A stretch of 64,000 nucleotides of DNA from SZUA-35 sp964351995 (lineage in GTDB: Bacteria; Actinomycetota; Acidimicrobiia; Acidimicrobiales; SZUA-35): contig CAYGQE010000001.1 of the NCBI GenBank assembly GCA_964351995.1, positions 1 through 64,000 on the forward strand, in the 5' to 3' direction. Positions 9,018 through 17,400 of the stretch are shown piece after piece; positions within the stretch are counted from its first letter, which is position 1, and every line of letters starts with the position of its first letter. Under the pieces are notes generated by a model that had not been told where the DNA came from, did not search any database, and saw nothing but the letters and a program-made list of their open reading frames with translations. Both the position numbers and the translations under genes were made by a program.

Positions 9018-9706
9018 TTGGAGCTCAGCACGTCGAGCAGAGCTGACGAGGTGGCAACCGCACCGAAGACTCCACCTTGCATCTTCACCATGTGCAGCGC
9101 AGCAAGGTAGTTGCCGTGATCGGTTGCTCCCGTGCAGTCCTCCAACAGCAAGCACTCGAAGCCGCGATCGTTTGCTTCTCGCATCGTGGTGTGGACACAG
9201 ACATCGGTGGTGATGCCGGTGAAGATCAGGTGGGTGATGCCCTTGTTCCGCAAGATCAATTCAAGATCGGTGGCATAGAAACTGCCTTTGCCCGGCTTGT
9301 CGATGATGTGCTCGCCCTCGATCGGGTAGACCTCGGGGACGATGTCCCACCCGGCTTCACCTCGCACCAAGATCCGGCCGCACGGGCCGGGGTCGCCAAT
9401 GCCGGCACCGATCTGCTGCGATCGCCACAGCTTGTTGGCCGGAAGGTCGGCCAAATCGGGCGAGTGCCCTTCTCGTGTGTGAATGACGTACATGCCTGCT
9501 TCTCGAGCGGCGGCAAGCACCTTGGCTGTTGGCTCGAGACCGGCCCTGGTCAGGTTCAGGTCGTAGCCCATGGCATCGACGTAGCCACCGGGACCGCAGA
9601 AGTCGGTCTGCCAGTCGATCAGCATCAGCGCCGTCTTGGATGGATCGATCGAGCCGTCGTATGGCCATGTGTACGGATCAGCGGCAACGGGTGGATAGGT
9701 GGTCAT
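9014..9706 (-). CDS. biuH: Biuret amidohydrolase (isochorismatase family)
   Basis: A 230-aa cysteine hydrolase converting biuret to allophanate and ammonia. The catalytic triad can be read as Asp in DWQTDF, Lys in DKPGKGSF and Cys in TDVCVHTT. Segments such as HTREGH.PDLADLPANK, GDPGPCGRIL and DKPGKGSF follow what I recall of characterised rhizobial BiuH much more closely than generic isochorismatases. It overlaps the 73-aa gene upstream and the allophanate hydrolase gene downstream, which supports a biuret to allophanate to ammonia route for nitrogen scavenging. No cyanuric acid hydrolase is present in the window. Confidence 0.88.
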   Translation of the reverse strand: MTTYPPVAADPYTWPYDGSIDPSKTALMLIDWQTDFCGPGGYVDAMGYDLNLTRAGLEPTAKVLAAAREAGMYVIHTREGHSPDLADLPANKLWRSQQIGAGIGDPGPCGRILVRGEAGWDIVPEVYPIEGEHIIDKPGKGSFYATDLELILRNKGITHLIFTGITTDVCVHTTMREANDRGFECLLLEDCTGATDHGNYLAALHMVKMQGGVFGAVATSSALLDVLSSK

Positions 9707-9924
9707 GAGGAAGCCTCCGGTTGGAAGAGTGTGAGGGTGTTGATGACGGCACCAGTTGTTCCGACTGCCACGGTGACCGACTCATCGCCCCAATCGTTGG
9801 AGCATCGAACTGTGCTGTGGACGGTCGTTTCGAAGCCACTGCCACAAACCACGATCACACCCGTGCTCGCGTCGAGCATGCCGTCGTACGGCCAGGCAGA
9901 CGGAGTGGTGTCAGGCGCAAGCAT
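9703..9924 (-). CDS. Small 73-aa protein with a BiuH-like N-terminus
   Basis: The start at 9924 has a GGAGG about 8 nt upstream, and the stop overlaps the ATG of biuH by 4 nt, so translation is well supported. I do not recognise the family. Residues AWPYDGMLD near the N-terminus resemble TWPYDGSID at the same place in BiuH. The remainder (GVIVVCGSGFETTVHSTVR...) looks like a compact beta-rich fold. It is not obviously AtzG, the small GatC-like partner known from cyanuric acid operons. A BiuH-binding or capping subunit is a guess from position and motif. Confidence 0.7.
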   Translation of the reverse strand: MLAPDTTPSAWPYDGMLDASTGVIVVCGSGFETTVHSTVRCSNDWGDESVTVAVGTTGAVINTLTLFQPEASS

Positions 9925-10661
9925 CAGGTGACCTCCAGGAGAAACCGGTGGACCGCCGCAGCAAAGTCGTCCGGTTGATCGATCAAAACGTGATGGCCGC
10001 AGTTGTCGATCGTTGCAACGTCCGACGACCCTCCAGCGAGGAGGGCAGCCACGCGATGTCGGGCGGCACTTGAGTGAGCACCAACCGTCGTGAGATGCGG
10101 GACAGGGAGTGTCCGCACCTCAGTCGCCGGCGGTTGATACTCACTGAAATGCCGGACTTCACGACAGATCGTGGCGATGTGATCAGCGGCCCAGAGATGA
10201 GCCACAGCCGGCATTCGCTGCCAGCTCTTGGCCCCATACAGACCTTCGAGAAAACCCTCGGCTGCTTCAGGCGTCGGAGTCGCTTCCAGCGCATTCGCTC
10301 CACCCCGCACCCGGTCGTCGATCTCTGGCTCGAGATGGCCGATCAACGGTTCATGGCTCACCGCTGCAACCAGTCCGTCGATGCCGCGAGCGGCACAGGC
10401 TAACGCCAGCGTCGCTCCCCCGCTCACCCCAACAAGAGCAGCCGGAGCACGGGCGGCGACCATCTCGGCGAGACCGTCGACCTGCTCGGCGAGATTGGCA
10501 ACCGCAGGGATCAGGCCATAGCCAGGACGGGTCACCGCCGCCGACGTCGACCCAAAGTCGAGATCGTCGAACAGGCCGGGCCAGAGGCCAACCCCGTGAA
10601 CGCACAAGATGGTGAGCGCAGCACGCTGTTCGACCACGCGCTCGGAAGTCTCGAGAGGCAT
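9924..10661 (-). CDS. Alpha/beta hydrolase, first gene of the biuret operon
   Basis: A 245-aa alpha/beta hydrolase. The nucleophile elbow GVSGGA (Ser in GxSxG), an oxyanion-type HGVG near the N-terminus and the C-terminal His in GHHVLIDQPDDF are visible; the usual acid position falls in VGAHSSAARH, where no clear Asp is seen. The frame is open upstream to 10883, but similarity to the fold begins near the ATG at 10661, which I chose despite a weak ribosome site. The stop overlaps the next ATG. It could be an esterase or amidase acting upstream of biuret. Confidence 0.72.
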   Translation of the reverse strand: MPLETSERVVEQRAALTILCVHGVGLWPGLFDDLDFGSTSAAVTRPGYGLIPAVANLAEQVDGLAEMVAARAPAALVGVSGGATLALACAARGIDGLVAAVSHEPLIGHLEPEIDDRVRGGANALEATPTPEAAEGFLEGLYGAKSWQRMPAVAHLWAADHIATICREVRHFSEYQPPATEVRTLPVPHLTTVGAHSSAARHRVAALLAGGSSDVATIDNCGHHVLIDQPDDFAAAVHRFLLEVT

Positions 10662-10899
10662 GCTCAGCGCATCGTCGCCCCGCCGTTCTAACAAGCGCGA
10701 AGCGGTCTGGTGGTGCTGGATGATCGTCTGGTTGACACGATCGGCAATGAGGAGATCGTGCAGCCGTACGATGCGGATGCGCTCGTATACACAAGCGTCG
10801 AAGGTATGGAAGACGTGTTTCGGGGGTGTTGCCCAGCGGTGAGCAGCCGGGGTCGGCCACCTGAACGGGAACCGTTTCGTCAACGTTCAGTCGGAGAGT

Positions 10900-11072
10900 T
10901 CAAGCTGGCAACCCAGCGAACGGATTGAACATCAACCGCATGCCGCCGGGGACGATTGCCTCGACATGATCGTTGCCTTCAACCCCTCCGGGAACTCAAG
11001 AACCTGATGGCGGTAGAACGCCACCGCCATGTCGGCCACCATCACTCCGATTGCATCAGCTCGAATGGTCAT
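10900..11072 (-). pseudogene. Truncated, frameshifted VOC (glyoxalase-like) gene
   Basis: From the ATG at 11072 the frame reads a typical VOC/glyoxalase start (AIGVMVADMAVAFYR...LEFPEG). A one-base shift at a GGGG run near 10985 then continues as EGNDHVEAIVPGGMRLMFN, the expected next strand of the same fold, and ends at a stop at 10900-10902. Even with the shift repaired only about 57 of the usual ~125 residues remain. This is a remnant, or a sequencing error plus truncation. The rest of 10662-10899 shows no convincing coding signal. Confidence 0.7.
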
Positions 11073-11102
11073 GACGCCGCGACGAAGCGGTACAACTTCT
11101 CC

Positions 11103-11444
11103 ATGACTGTCGTGAAGATCAACGCACTCGAGATTCCACCCCAGGCCGGCGATGAAATCGTCAAGCGATTCACCGCTCGCATGTCGAGCCTGGCTGATGT
11201 CGCTGGCTTCGAGGGATTCGAACTCCTTCGCCCGACGGGAGAGGCCGAAACCCGCTGGTTCGTCTACACCCGCTGGGCTGACCAAGCGGCATATGAAGGC
11301 TGGCGTGACGGCGATGGTGCTCAGAACGCGCACGCCAAGCCGAACGGAGCCGAAGAGGGCGAAGCGCCGCAGCGCCCCGTCAGCATGGGCGCCACCCTGC
11401 TCGAGTTCGAGGTCGAGGTCGAGGTCGGCCCCAGCGGCAAGTAG
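11103..11444 (+). CDS. Antibiotic biosynthesis monooxygenase (ABM) domain protein
   Basis: A 113-aa single-domain protein of the ABM/IsdG-like dimeric alpha-beta barrel fold. The pattern is VVKINALEIPPQ..DEIVKRF, then GFEGFELLRPTGE, then RWFVYTRWADQAAYEGW. Members act as small monooxygenases or haem-degrading enzymes, and the substrate is not predictable here. The C-terminus is unusually acidic with a Glu-Val repeat. It is preceded by the decayed VOC gene on the opposite strand and followed by about 170 bp of non-coding DNA. Confidence 0.8.
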   Translation: MTVVKINALEIPPQAGDEIVKRFTARMSSLADVAGFEGFELLRPTGEAETRWFVYTRWADQAAYEGWRDGDGAQNAHAKPNGAEEGEAPQRPVSMGATLLEFEVEVEVGPSGK

Positions 11445-11617
11445 TACCGGGGTCAGGTCCCTTCAACTTCAACTTCACGTCCGACGAGAGCTGAAGCGAA
11501 CGGCCCTGATCCCGTTTGGAGAATTGGGGAACTCTTGGGGATGTGAAGCCGTTCACAGTCTCAACACCTGCGGCGTGCCAACATGGTCACGTCATCGCCG
11601 ACTGGAGAGGGGGCCGG

Positions 11618-12280
11618 GTGTCTGAGTTCTTTGAAATCGTGTTCGGCCTACCCACGATCCTGTTCACTGCCGCGCTCGCCATCAGCCTCGGCTTCTTCCT
11701 CATCACCTTCCTGTTCGGTGTGGGCGAAGGTGGAGGAAGCGACTTCGACGTCGAGCTCGATGCTGGCGGTCCAGACGCTGGCGGGTCTGACGGTGCCGAC
11801 GGCGACAGCACCGGTGCACTCGCTGGCCTGCTCCAAGCCGCCAACCTGCACATACTTCCGCTGGCCCTGACCTTCGCCATCGTCTCGCTGGTCGGCTGGT
11901 TCATTTCAGCGGTGTGCACCCTGTTGCTCACCTCGGACAACTCTCCCAACTTCGCAGCATCGCTTGCCTTCGTGCTCACTGGCCTCGCCGGAGGCATCTT
12001 CGTTGCCGGTCGAGTCGGTAACCTTCTCAGCCCGATCTTCGTGCCCGCTGTCCACGTCAAGCGCCGTGACCTCATCGGCCGCCTGTGCACCGTGCAGACC
12101 GGCCGAGTCGACCGAAACTTCGGTCAAGCCGAAGTGGTCGACGGCGAACGAAGTACTCATCTCATCCAAGTCCGATGCGAGATCGACAACGATCTTCGCT
12201 CGGGCATGCGTGCCCTCATCGTCGATGTCGACGACGACGGCCGCTTCATCGTGTCGCCCGACGTGAAAGACCTCGTCTGA
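11618..12280 (+). CDS. YqiJ-like (DUF1449) membrane protein with OB-fold
   Basis: A 220-aa protein from a GTG start with a GAGAGGGGG ribosome site. The N-terminus has a membrane helix (about 8-32), an Asp/Gly-rich exposed loop (about 38-65), then two to three helices (about 70-140), and the C-terminal ~80 residues (RRDLIGRLCTVQTGRVD...) form a small beta barrel as in NfeD/YqiJ OB-folds. In E. coli yqiJ precedes the flotillin yqiK, and here a flotillin follows by 85 bp, which supports the assignment. It probably partners the flotillin in a membrane microdomain. Confidence 0.72.
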   Translation: MSEFFEIVFGLPTILFTAALAISLGFFLITFLFGVGEGGGSDFDVELDAGGPDAGGSDGADGDSTGALAGLLQAANLHILPLALTFAIVSLVGWFISAVCTLLLTSDNSPNFAASLAFVLTGLAGGIFVAGRVGNLLSPIFVPAVHVKRRDLIGRLCTVQTGRVDRNFGQAEVVDGERSTHLIQVRCEIDNDLRSGMRALIVDVDDDGRFIVSPDVKDLV

Positions 12281-12314
12281 CCGGCGCCAGAGCCACACAG
12301 CAAGAGCACGACCG

Positions 12315-12358
12315 AAGCATCGAAAGCATCAAGTACCGAACACCAAGCATCGAAAGCA
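12315..12358. repeat. Direct repeat pair upstream of the flotillin gene
   Basis: AAGCATCGAAAGCA occurs twice, at 12315-12328 and 12345-12358, a 30-bp period, ending 7 nt before the flotillin ATG. It could bind a regulator or affect translation initiation; there is no obvious Shine-Dalgarno other than what lies in this repeat. Confidence 0.7.
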
Positions 12359-12365
12359 GAAACGC

Positions 12366-14327
12366 ATGGGCACCATCATCCTCATTCTCGTCTTCCTGGT
12401 CCTGGGAGTCCTGGCCTTCGCCGTCCTGGCCGGCCTGGTGTACTCATCGCTGTACAAGAAGGTGCCACAGGGCAAGGCACTCGTTGTCTCCACGGCCAAG
12501 AACGTCGAGGTGACCTTCACTGGTCGCCTTGTGATCCCCGTGATCCACAAGGCCGAGATGATGGACATCTCGGTCAAGACCATCGAGATCGATCGCAGAG
12601 CGCACGAGGGTCTGATCTGCGAAGACAACATCCGAGCCGACATCAAGGTCAATTTCTTCGTTCGGGTCAACAAGGCCGAAGAAGACGTGATCAAAGTGGC
12701 TCAAGCCATTGGTTGCGAGCGAGCCAGCCAGGTCGAAACCTTGGAAGAGCTCTTCACCGCAAAGTTCTCCGAGGCGCTCAAGACCGTCGGCAAGCAGATG
12801 GAGTTCATCTCGCTCTACACCGAGCGGGCCAGCTTCCGTGACCGCATCATCGAGGTCATCGGCACCGACCTCAACGGCTACAGCCTCGAAGACGTCGCCA
12901 TCGACTTCCTCGAGCAGACGCCGCTGAGCCAGCTCGACGCCGACAACATCCTCGACTCACAGGGCATTCGCAAGATCACCGAGCTGACCGCCATCGAGAA
13001 GGTCGCTACCAACAACGCTGCCAACGACGAGCGAAAGCAGATCACAGCCAAGAACGTCGAGACCCGTGAAGCCGTGCTCGAACTCGAGCGCCAGCAGGCC
13101 GATGCCGAGGCTCGGCAACGTCGAGAGATTCAGGGCGTGCAGGCTCGCGAGCAAGCCACAATCGACACAATTACCGCCGAAGAGCGACTGCGGGCCGAGA
13201 TGGCCGCGATCGAAGTCGACCAGAAGCTTGGCGTCGAACGAGAAAACCTGCAGCGCGAGGTCGAAGTCGCGGCGAAGAATCGTGAGCGCGTCCTCGCCGT
13301 CGAAGAAGAGCGAGTCAAGAAAGCCGCCGAACTCGAAGACATGAGCCGCCAAGTCGAGACGCTCGCTGCCGAGAAGGCACTCGAAACCGAGATGGGCACG
13401 ATCGCCGAGATTCGCCGAAGCCGCATTGCCATCGACAAGACCGTGGCCGAACAAGAAGAAGCCATCGAGACATTGCGCATGGTCGAGGAGGCGCAACGTC
13501 AGAAGCAGTCAGCAATCATCCTCGCTGAGGGTGAAGCGGAAGCCGCGCTGGTCAAGGACATAAAGGCCGCCGAAGCACAGGCGGCAGCTGCCGAACACCT
13601 GGCCGCCGAAGACGTTCGCATGGCCAAGGGTCGAATGGAGGCAAGCAACCTCGACGCCGCAGCGAAGATCAAGCTGGCCGAAGGTGTCCAGGCCGAAGCA
13701 GCCGCAGTTGGTCTGGCCGAAGTCGAAGTGCTGGAAGCCCGAGCTGCGGCCAACGAAAAGCTCGGTCTCGCCGATGTCACCGTCGAACGAGCCAAGGCCG
13801 ACGCCGTGCGTGAGCTCGGTGCCGCCGAGGCCTCCAAAGTCCGCGACGCCGGAATGGCCGAGGCTGAAGTTGTCGAGGCCAAGCTCAAGGGTGAGGCCAG
13901 CGGTCTGACCGACAAGGCTGCGGCCATGCGCGAGCTCGAAGGGGTTGGCCAAGAGCACGAGGAATTCGTGCGCAAGCTGGAAGCCGACACGAAGGTGCGG
14001 CTGGCACAAGTCGATGCATCCATCGACGTGGCGACGGCACAGGCCGATGCGATGAAGGTCGGTCTGGAGAGCGCCAACATCGACATCGTCGGCGGCTCGG
14101 ACATCTTCATCGACAAACTGGTCGGCGCCATCAGCACCGGCAAGGCCGTCGATGGCTTCGTCGAGAGTTCCGACCTTGCGTCGGCATCGCTCGAGAAGTA
14201 CCAGAACGGTGACGAGGACTTGGTGGCCAAGATCTCCGAAGCCATCGCTGGTCTCGGCGCCGACGGCATTCGCGACCTCTCCGTTGCTGATCTCCTTCGC
14301 CAGCTCGGTGCCGGTCCTCGGCCCTAG
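12366..14327 (+). CDS. Flotillin / SPFH-domain protein (YqiK-like)
   Basis: A 653-aa membrane scaffold protein. An N-terminal hydrophobic helix (residues 2-28) is followed by the SPFH domain (about 35-210; ALVVSTAKNVEVTFTGRLVIPVIHK..., IEIDRRAHEGLICEDNIRADIKV as landmarks). A very long Ala/Glu/Arg coiled coil then runs from about 210 to 570, rich in EAEA repeats as in flotillins. Such proteins oligomerise on the cytoplasmic membrane and organise lipid domains. The gene lies between a YqiJ-like gene and a giant AAA ATPase gene on the same strand, and the three probably work as one unit. Confidence 0.88.
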   Translation: MGTIILILVFLVLGVLAFAVLAGLVYSSLYKKVPQGKALVVSTAKNVEVTFTGRLVIPVIHKAEMMDISVKTIEIDRRAHEGLICEDNIRADIKVNFFVRVNKAEEDVIKVAQAIGCERASQVETLEELFTAKFSEALKTVGKQMEFISLYTERASFRDRIIEVIGTDLNGYSLEDVAIDFLEQTPLSQLDADNILDSQGIRKITELTAIEKVATNNAANDERKQITAKNVETREAVLELERQQADAEARQRREIQGVQAREQATIDTITAEERLRAEMAAIEVDQKLGVERENLQREVEVAAKNRERVLAVEEERVKKAAELEDMSRQVETLAAEKALETEMGTIAEIRRSRIAIDKTVAEQEEAIETLRMVEEAQRQKQSAIILAEGEAEAALVKDIKAAEAQAAAAEHLAAEDVRMAKGRMEASNLDAAAKIKLAEGVQAEAAAVGLAEVEVLEARAAANEKLGLADVTVERAKADAVRELGAAEASKVRDAGMAEAEVVEAKLKGEASGLTDKAAAMRELEGVGQEHEEFVRKLEADTKVRLAQVDASIDVATAQADAMKVGLESANIDIVGGSDIFIDKLVGAISTGKAVDGFVESSDLASASLEKYQNGDEDLVAKISEAIAGLGADGIRDLSVADLLRQLGAGPRP

Positions 14328-14360
14328 GGGGCCTGCCGTTCCTCGGCCCTGGGGGCCTCG
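14315..14360. repeat. Tandem repeat over the flotillin stop codon
   Basis: Two 21-bp units sharing TCCTCGGCCCT and GGGGGCCT lie at 14315-14335 and 14340-14360. Each contains a small GGCCC/GGGCC hairpin, and the first unit includes the stop codon. They could slow read-through into the ATPase gene. Confidence 0.6.
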
Positions 14361-14369
14361 TCACTAACA

Positions 14370-14401
14370 GAGTTGCTCGCTGGCGCTCACAACTCCCACC
14401 T
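14370..14401 (+). repeat. Dispersed 32-bp repeat, copy 1
   Basis: A 32-base unit beginning GAGTTGCTCGCTGG and ending CTCCCACCT, with an internal GAGTTG/CAACTC stem, lies just upstream of the ATPase start. A second copy with four differences lies on the other strand at 20160-20191. The ATPase ribosome region (GGGAAGAC) follows directly. Confidence 0.65.
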
Positions 14402-14409
14402 GGGAAGAC

Positions 14410-17400
14410 ATGACTGATACTGAAAGTTCAACAATTGAAGAAGCACCGGCGAGCAGCAATGAGGGGATCTCGCAGGGGACCTATGACTTGCTTCGAGGGC
14501 GGCTGGAAGCCGCGGCCAAGGAACTGGTCAAGCGAGCGGATGCTCTCAACGCCCGGCGGCTTGAGGCGTTCGGTTCAGCCAAGCTCGAACTGCTGACGAC
14601 GGAACGGGTTCGGACCGAGCTCAACACGATCCCGCGCGACATCGCCAACATCGGCTCGCAGATGGTCATGGCCTACAACGCCGAGGTCGGCGTCCGGTCA
14701 GAGGTCCGACCGGAGGACGTCTTCAGCGTCCATCACCTCGAGCCCGGCTCCGAGGGCGACGCCACCCTGTGGTTCAGTCCGAACCCCAAAGGTCTCGACG
14801 GCTCAGCCCTCGATGACGACCAGTTCCGTCGTGACTTCGAAGAGCTCCACACCTACTTCAGTCAGACAAAACTCGAACAGCTCTACGCCGTTGGCCAGAA
14901 GCTGTTGGCGGTGTTTCGCACCGGCCAAGGCGAGGGCGACCTTCGCGTCTTCCGTTGGGAGATCGGACTCGACGACCAGCTGACCTACCTCGACGCTCGA
15001 GGCGATCGAGACCACCGCTTCCCGCCGTCACAAGACGTCTCGTGGACGTTGTCGACCCGCGCCGATCACGTCAACGCCACGCATGTGGGGCTGGGCGAGC
15101 GCGTGCTGATCGACCCGCTCGGCGGGTCGCTGGTGATCCAACTGGCCGATGGCGGAGGCGATGGTTCAGGCACAAAGCTGCTGAGCGATCGCCTCGACCA
15201 CGCTGACCAGAGCTTGCAGGACTGCACCATTCGCTGGGCCAGAGCTGGCGATCTGATGCTGATCGACGTGCTTCCCTACGGCGAAGTTCAGCACCGCTAC
15301 TACATCGTGAATCTGCTGGTCGACAAGGCCGTCCGCATGGATGCGCTGGGGTCTGCGTTCCGTCAGCTACCCGATGGCCAGGGCCTCATCTTTCCCGAGG
15401 GCATCTACCTCAAGACCGGCGAGATGCGAACCTTCGATGTCGACTCTGCCAACGCCGAGTTGCTCGAAGTGGTCCGCTCCCCCAACGGCGAAGACGTGCT
15501 CTACGTCTTCCACGAACGCACCTCCGGCCGTTCCATCTTGTTGCCGTACAACGTGGTGCGTCAGGAAGTGGCGGCACCGATCTGGTGTCACGGTCACACC
15601 GTGTTCGATGACGGAACGCTTGTGGTGTTTCGCGAGGAGCCAGAGCCCACACGCATCCATCCGATGCAGGTTTGGTCGACGCCGTTCGGCGCCGACGAGT
15701 GGTATGCCCAACAGCCACGCACCGCATCAAACCTTGACCGCATCGGTAACGCCAGCCTCGTCAGCGGCATCGCCGACGCACTCTCGCTGTCCCGGCTGAT
15801 CGCCGACGTCGAGCCGTCGACCGCCATCTACACCGATCTCCTGTTGTCCGCTAGCCGATTCGTCGACAGCCATCACTGGAGCGGTGACGAAACTGTTGGC
15901 AACCTGGCCGAGAGCGCCCACGACATACGTGTCGTTGCGGAGCAGGTCATCGACGAGTTCGAGCGTATGCAAGCGGTACAAGCTGCGGCCGCTGCAGCCC
16001 TGGCAGAGGCCGAAGCCGAAGCGCTCAAGATCACCGATGACCTTCGCCTCTCGCCGCCGAAGACCACCGAGGGTTTCATTGACGGCCTGGCCGCGATCCG
16101 TCGCCAGATCGGACACCTCCACACCGAGCGTGAGCGCCGCGGTATCGACATCGCTCGCATCGACGAGCTGATCACCTCGACCACCGAAATCCACGACACG
16201 CTTGCCCAGCAAGCAGCGGCTCACCTCGCCGCCGACGGAGCGTTCGAGCCGTACCACCAGCAACTCACTACGCTCTCCAACGCCACCCCCGCTGCAGCGT
16301 CGTCACTGGAAGCAACCGAGACCCTCGAAGCCGTCGATGCACTGGCTGAATCGATGGATCTGGTCGCCAACACGGTGAGCGATCTCGTCGTTGACGACCC
16401 TCGCGTGCGCACCTCGGTGCTCGAACAGGTGGCGGGCGTGCTCGCCGAGATGAATCGGGTGCGGGCCGGCATCGAAGGCAAGCGAGATGAGCTGATCCAG
16501 AACGAGACCGGCGCGGCCTTTGCCACTGAGCTCGGCTTGTTCGGCCAGTCGATCGCCACTGCAGTCAGCCGGGCCAACACCCCTGAAGCCTGCGACGACG
16601 CGTTGGCCCGTCTCTTGCTTCAGCTCGAACAACTCGAAACCGCTGGTCCCCGCACCGACGACCAGGTCGAGGAGCTCTCCACCAGGCGAGACCAGGTCAC
16701 CGAGGCACTCACGTCTCGTCGGCAGCAACTGGTCGACGATCGCCAGCAGCGAGCCGATCGACTGATCGCCGCCGCCACCCGAACCCTGGACCGAGTGGCC
16801 GAGCGGGCACAGACAATGCCGTCAGCCGACGACGTCAACGCCTTCTTCGCCGCCGACCCCATGGTCGGCCGTGTCCGCAAACTGGTCGAGGATCTCCGCG
16901 AGCTCGGTGAGCCCGTCAGAGCAGACGAATTGCAGTCACAACTCGGCGCCTCCCGGGACCGTGCCGTCCGTGCGCTGCGAGACCGCCAGGATCTCTTCGA
17001 CGGCGACGCCGTGAAGCTCGGCCGCTTTCGCTTCAGCGTGGACGATCGCACCCGCGAACTCACGCTCGTCCCCGGCGAGCATCACCTGCAGGCCGTGCTC
17101 ACCGGCACCGATCTGCGACTCCCCATCGAAGACGAACGACTTGATGCTCACAAAGAGCTCTGGGAGCAACCGCTGGCATCTGAGACGCCCAAGCTGTACC
17201 GATCAGCCTTCCTCGCCGGCGACCTCCTCCTCACCGCACTCAGTCAATTCAATTCGTCTGAACAGCTCGACGGCGAGATCTCGCTCACTATTCCAGAGCC
17301 CAAGATCGGCACGGTCGACGGTGCCGTCACGCCGGGTGACACGACCGCATTGCTCGATCAGGTCCGATCGGCGGTTGATCGGCGCCTCGGCGAGGGGTAC

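Noticed and set aside
10662..10899. N-terminal extension of the alpha/beta hydrolase or a separate ORF
   Set aside because: Frames on both strands are open but show no family similarity, and the region follows a decayed gene.
11445..11617. GGGGTCAGGTCCC near 11447 as a fifth member of the hairpin family
   Set aside because: It shares only part of the loop sequence and does not form the 8-bp stem.
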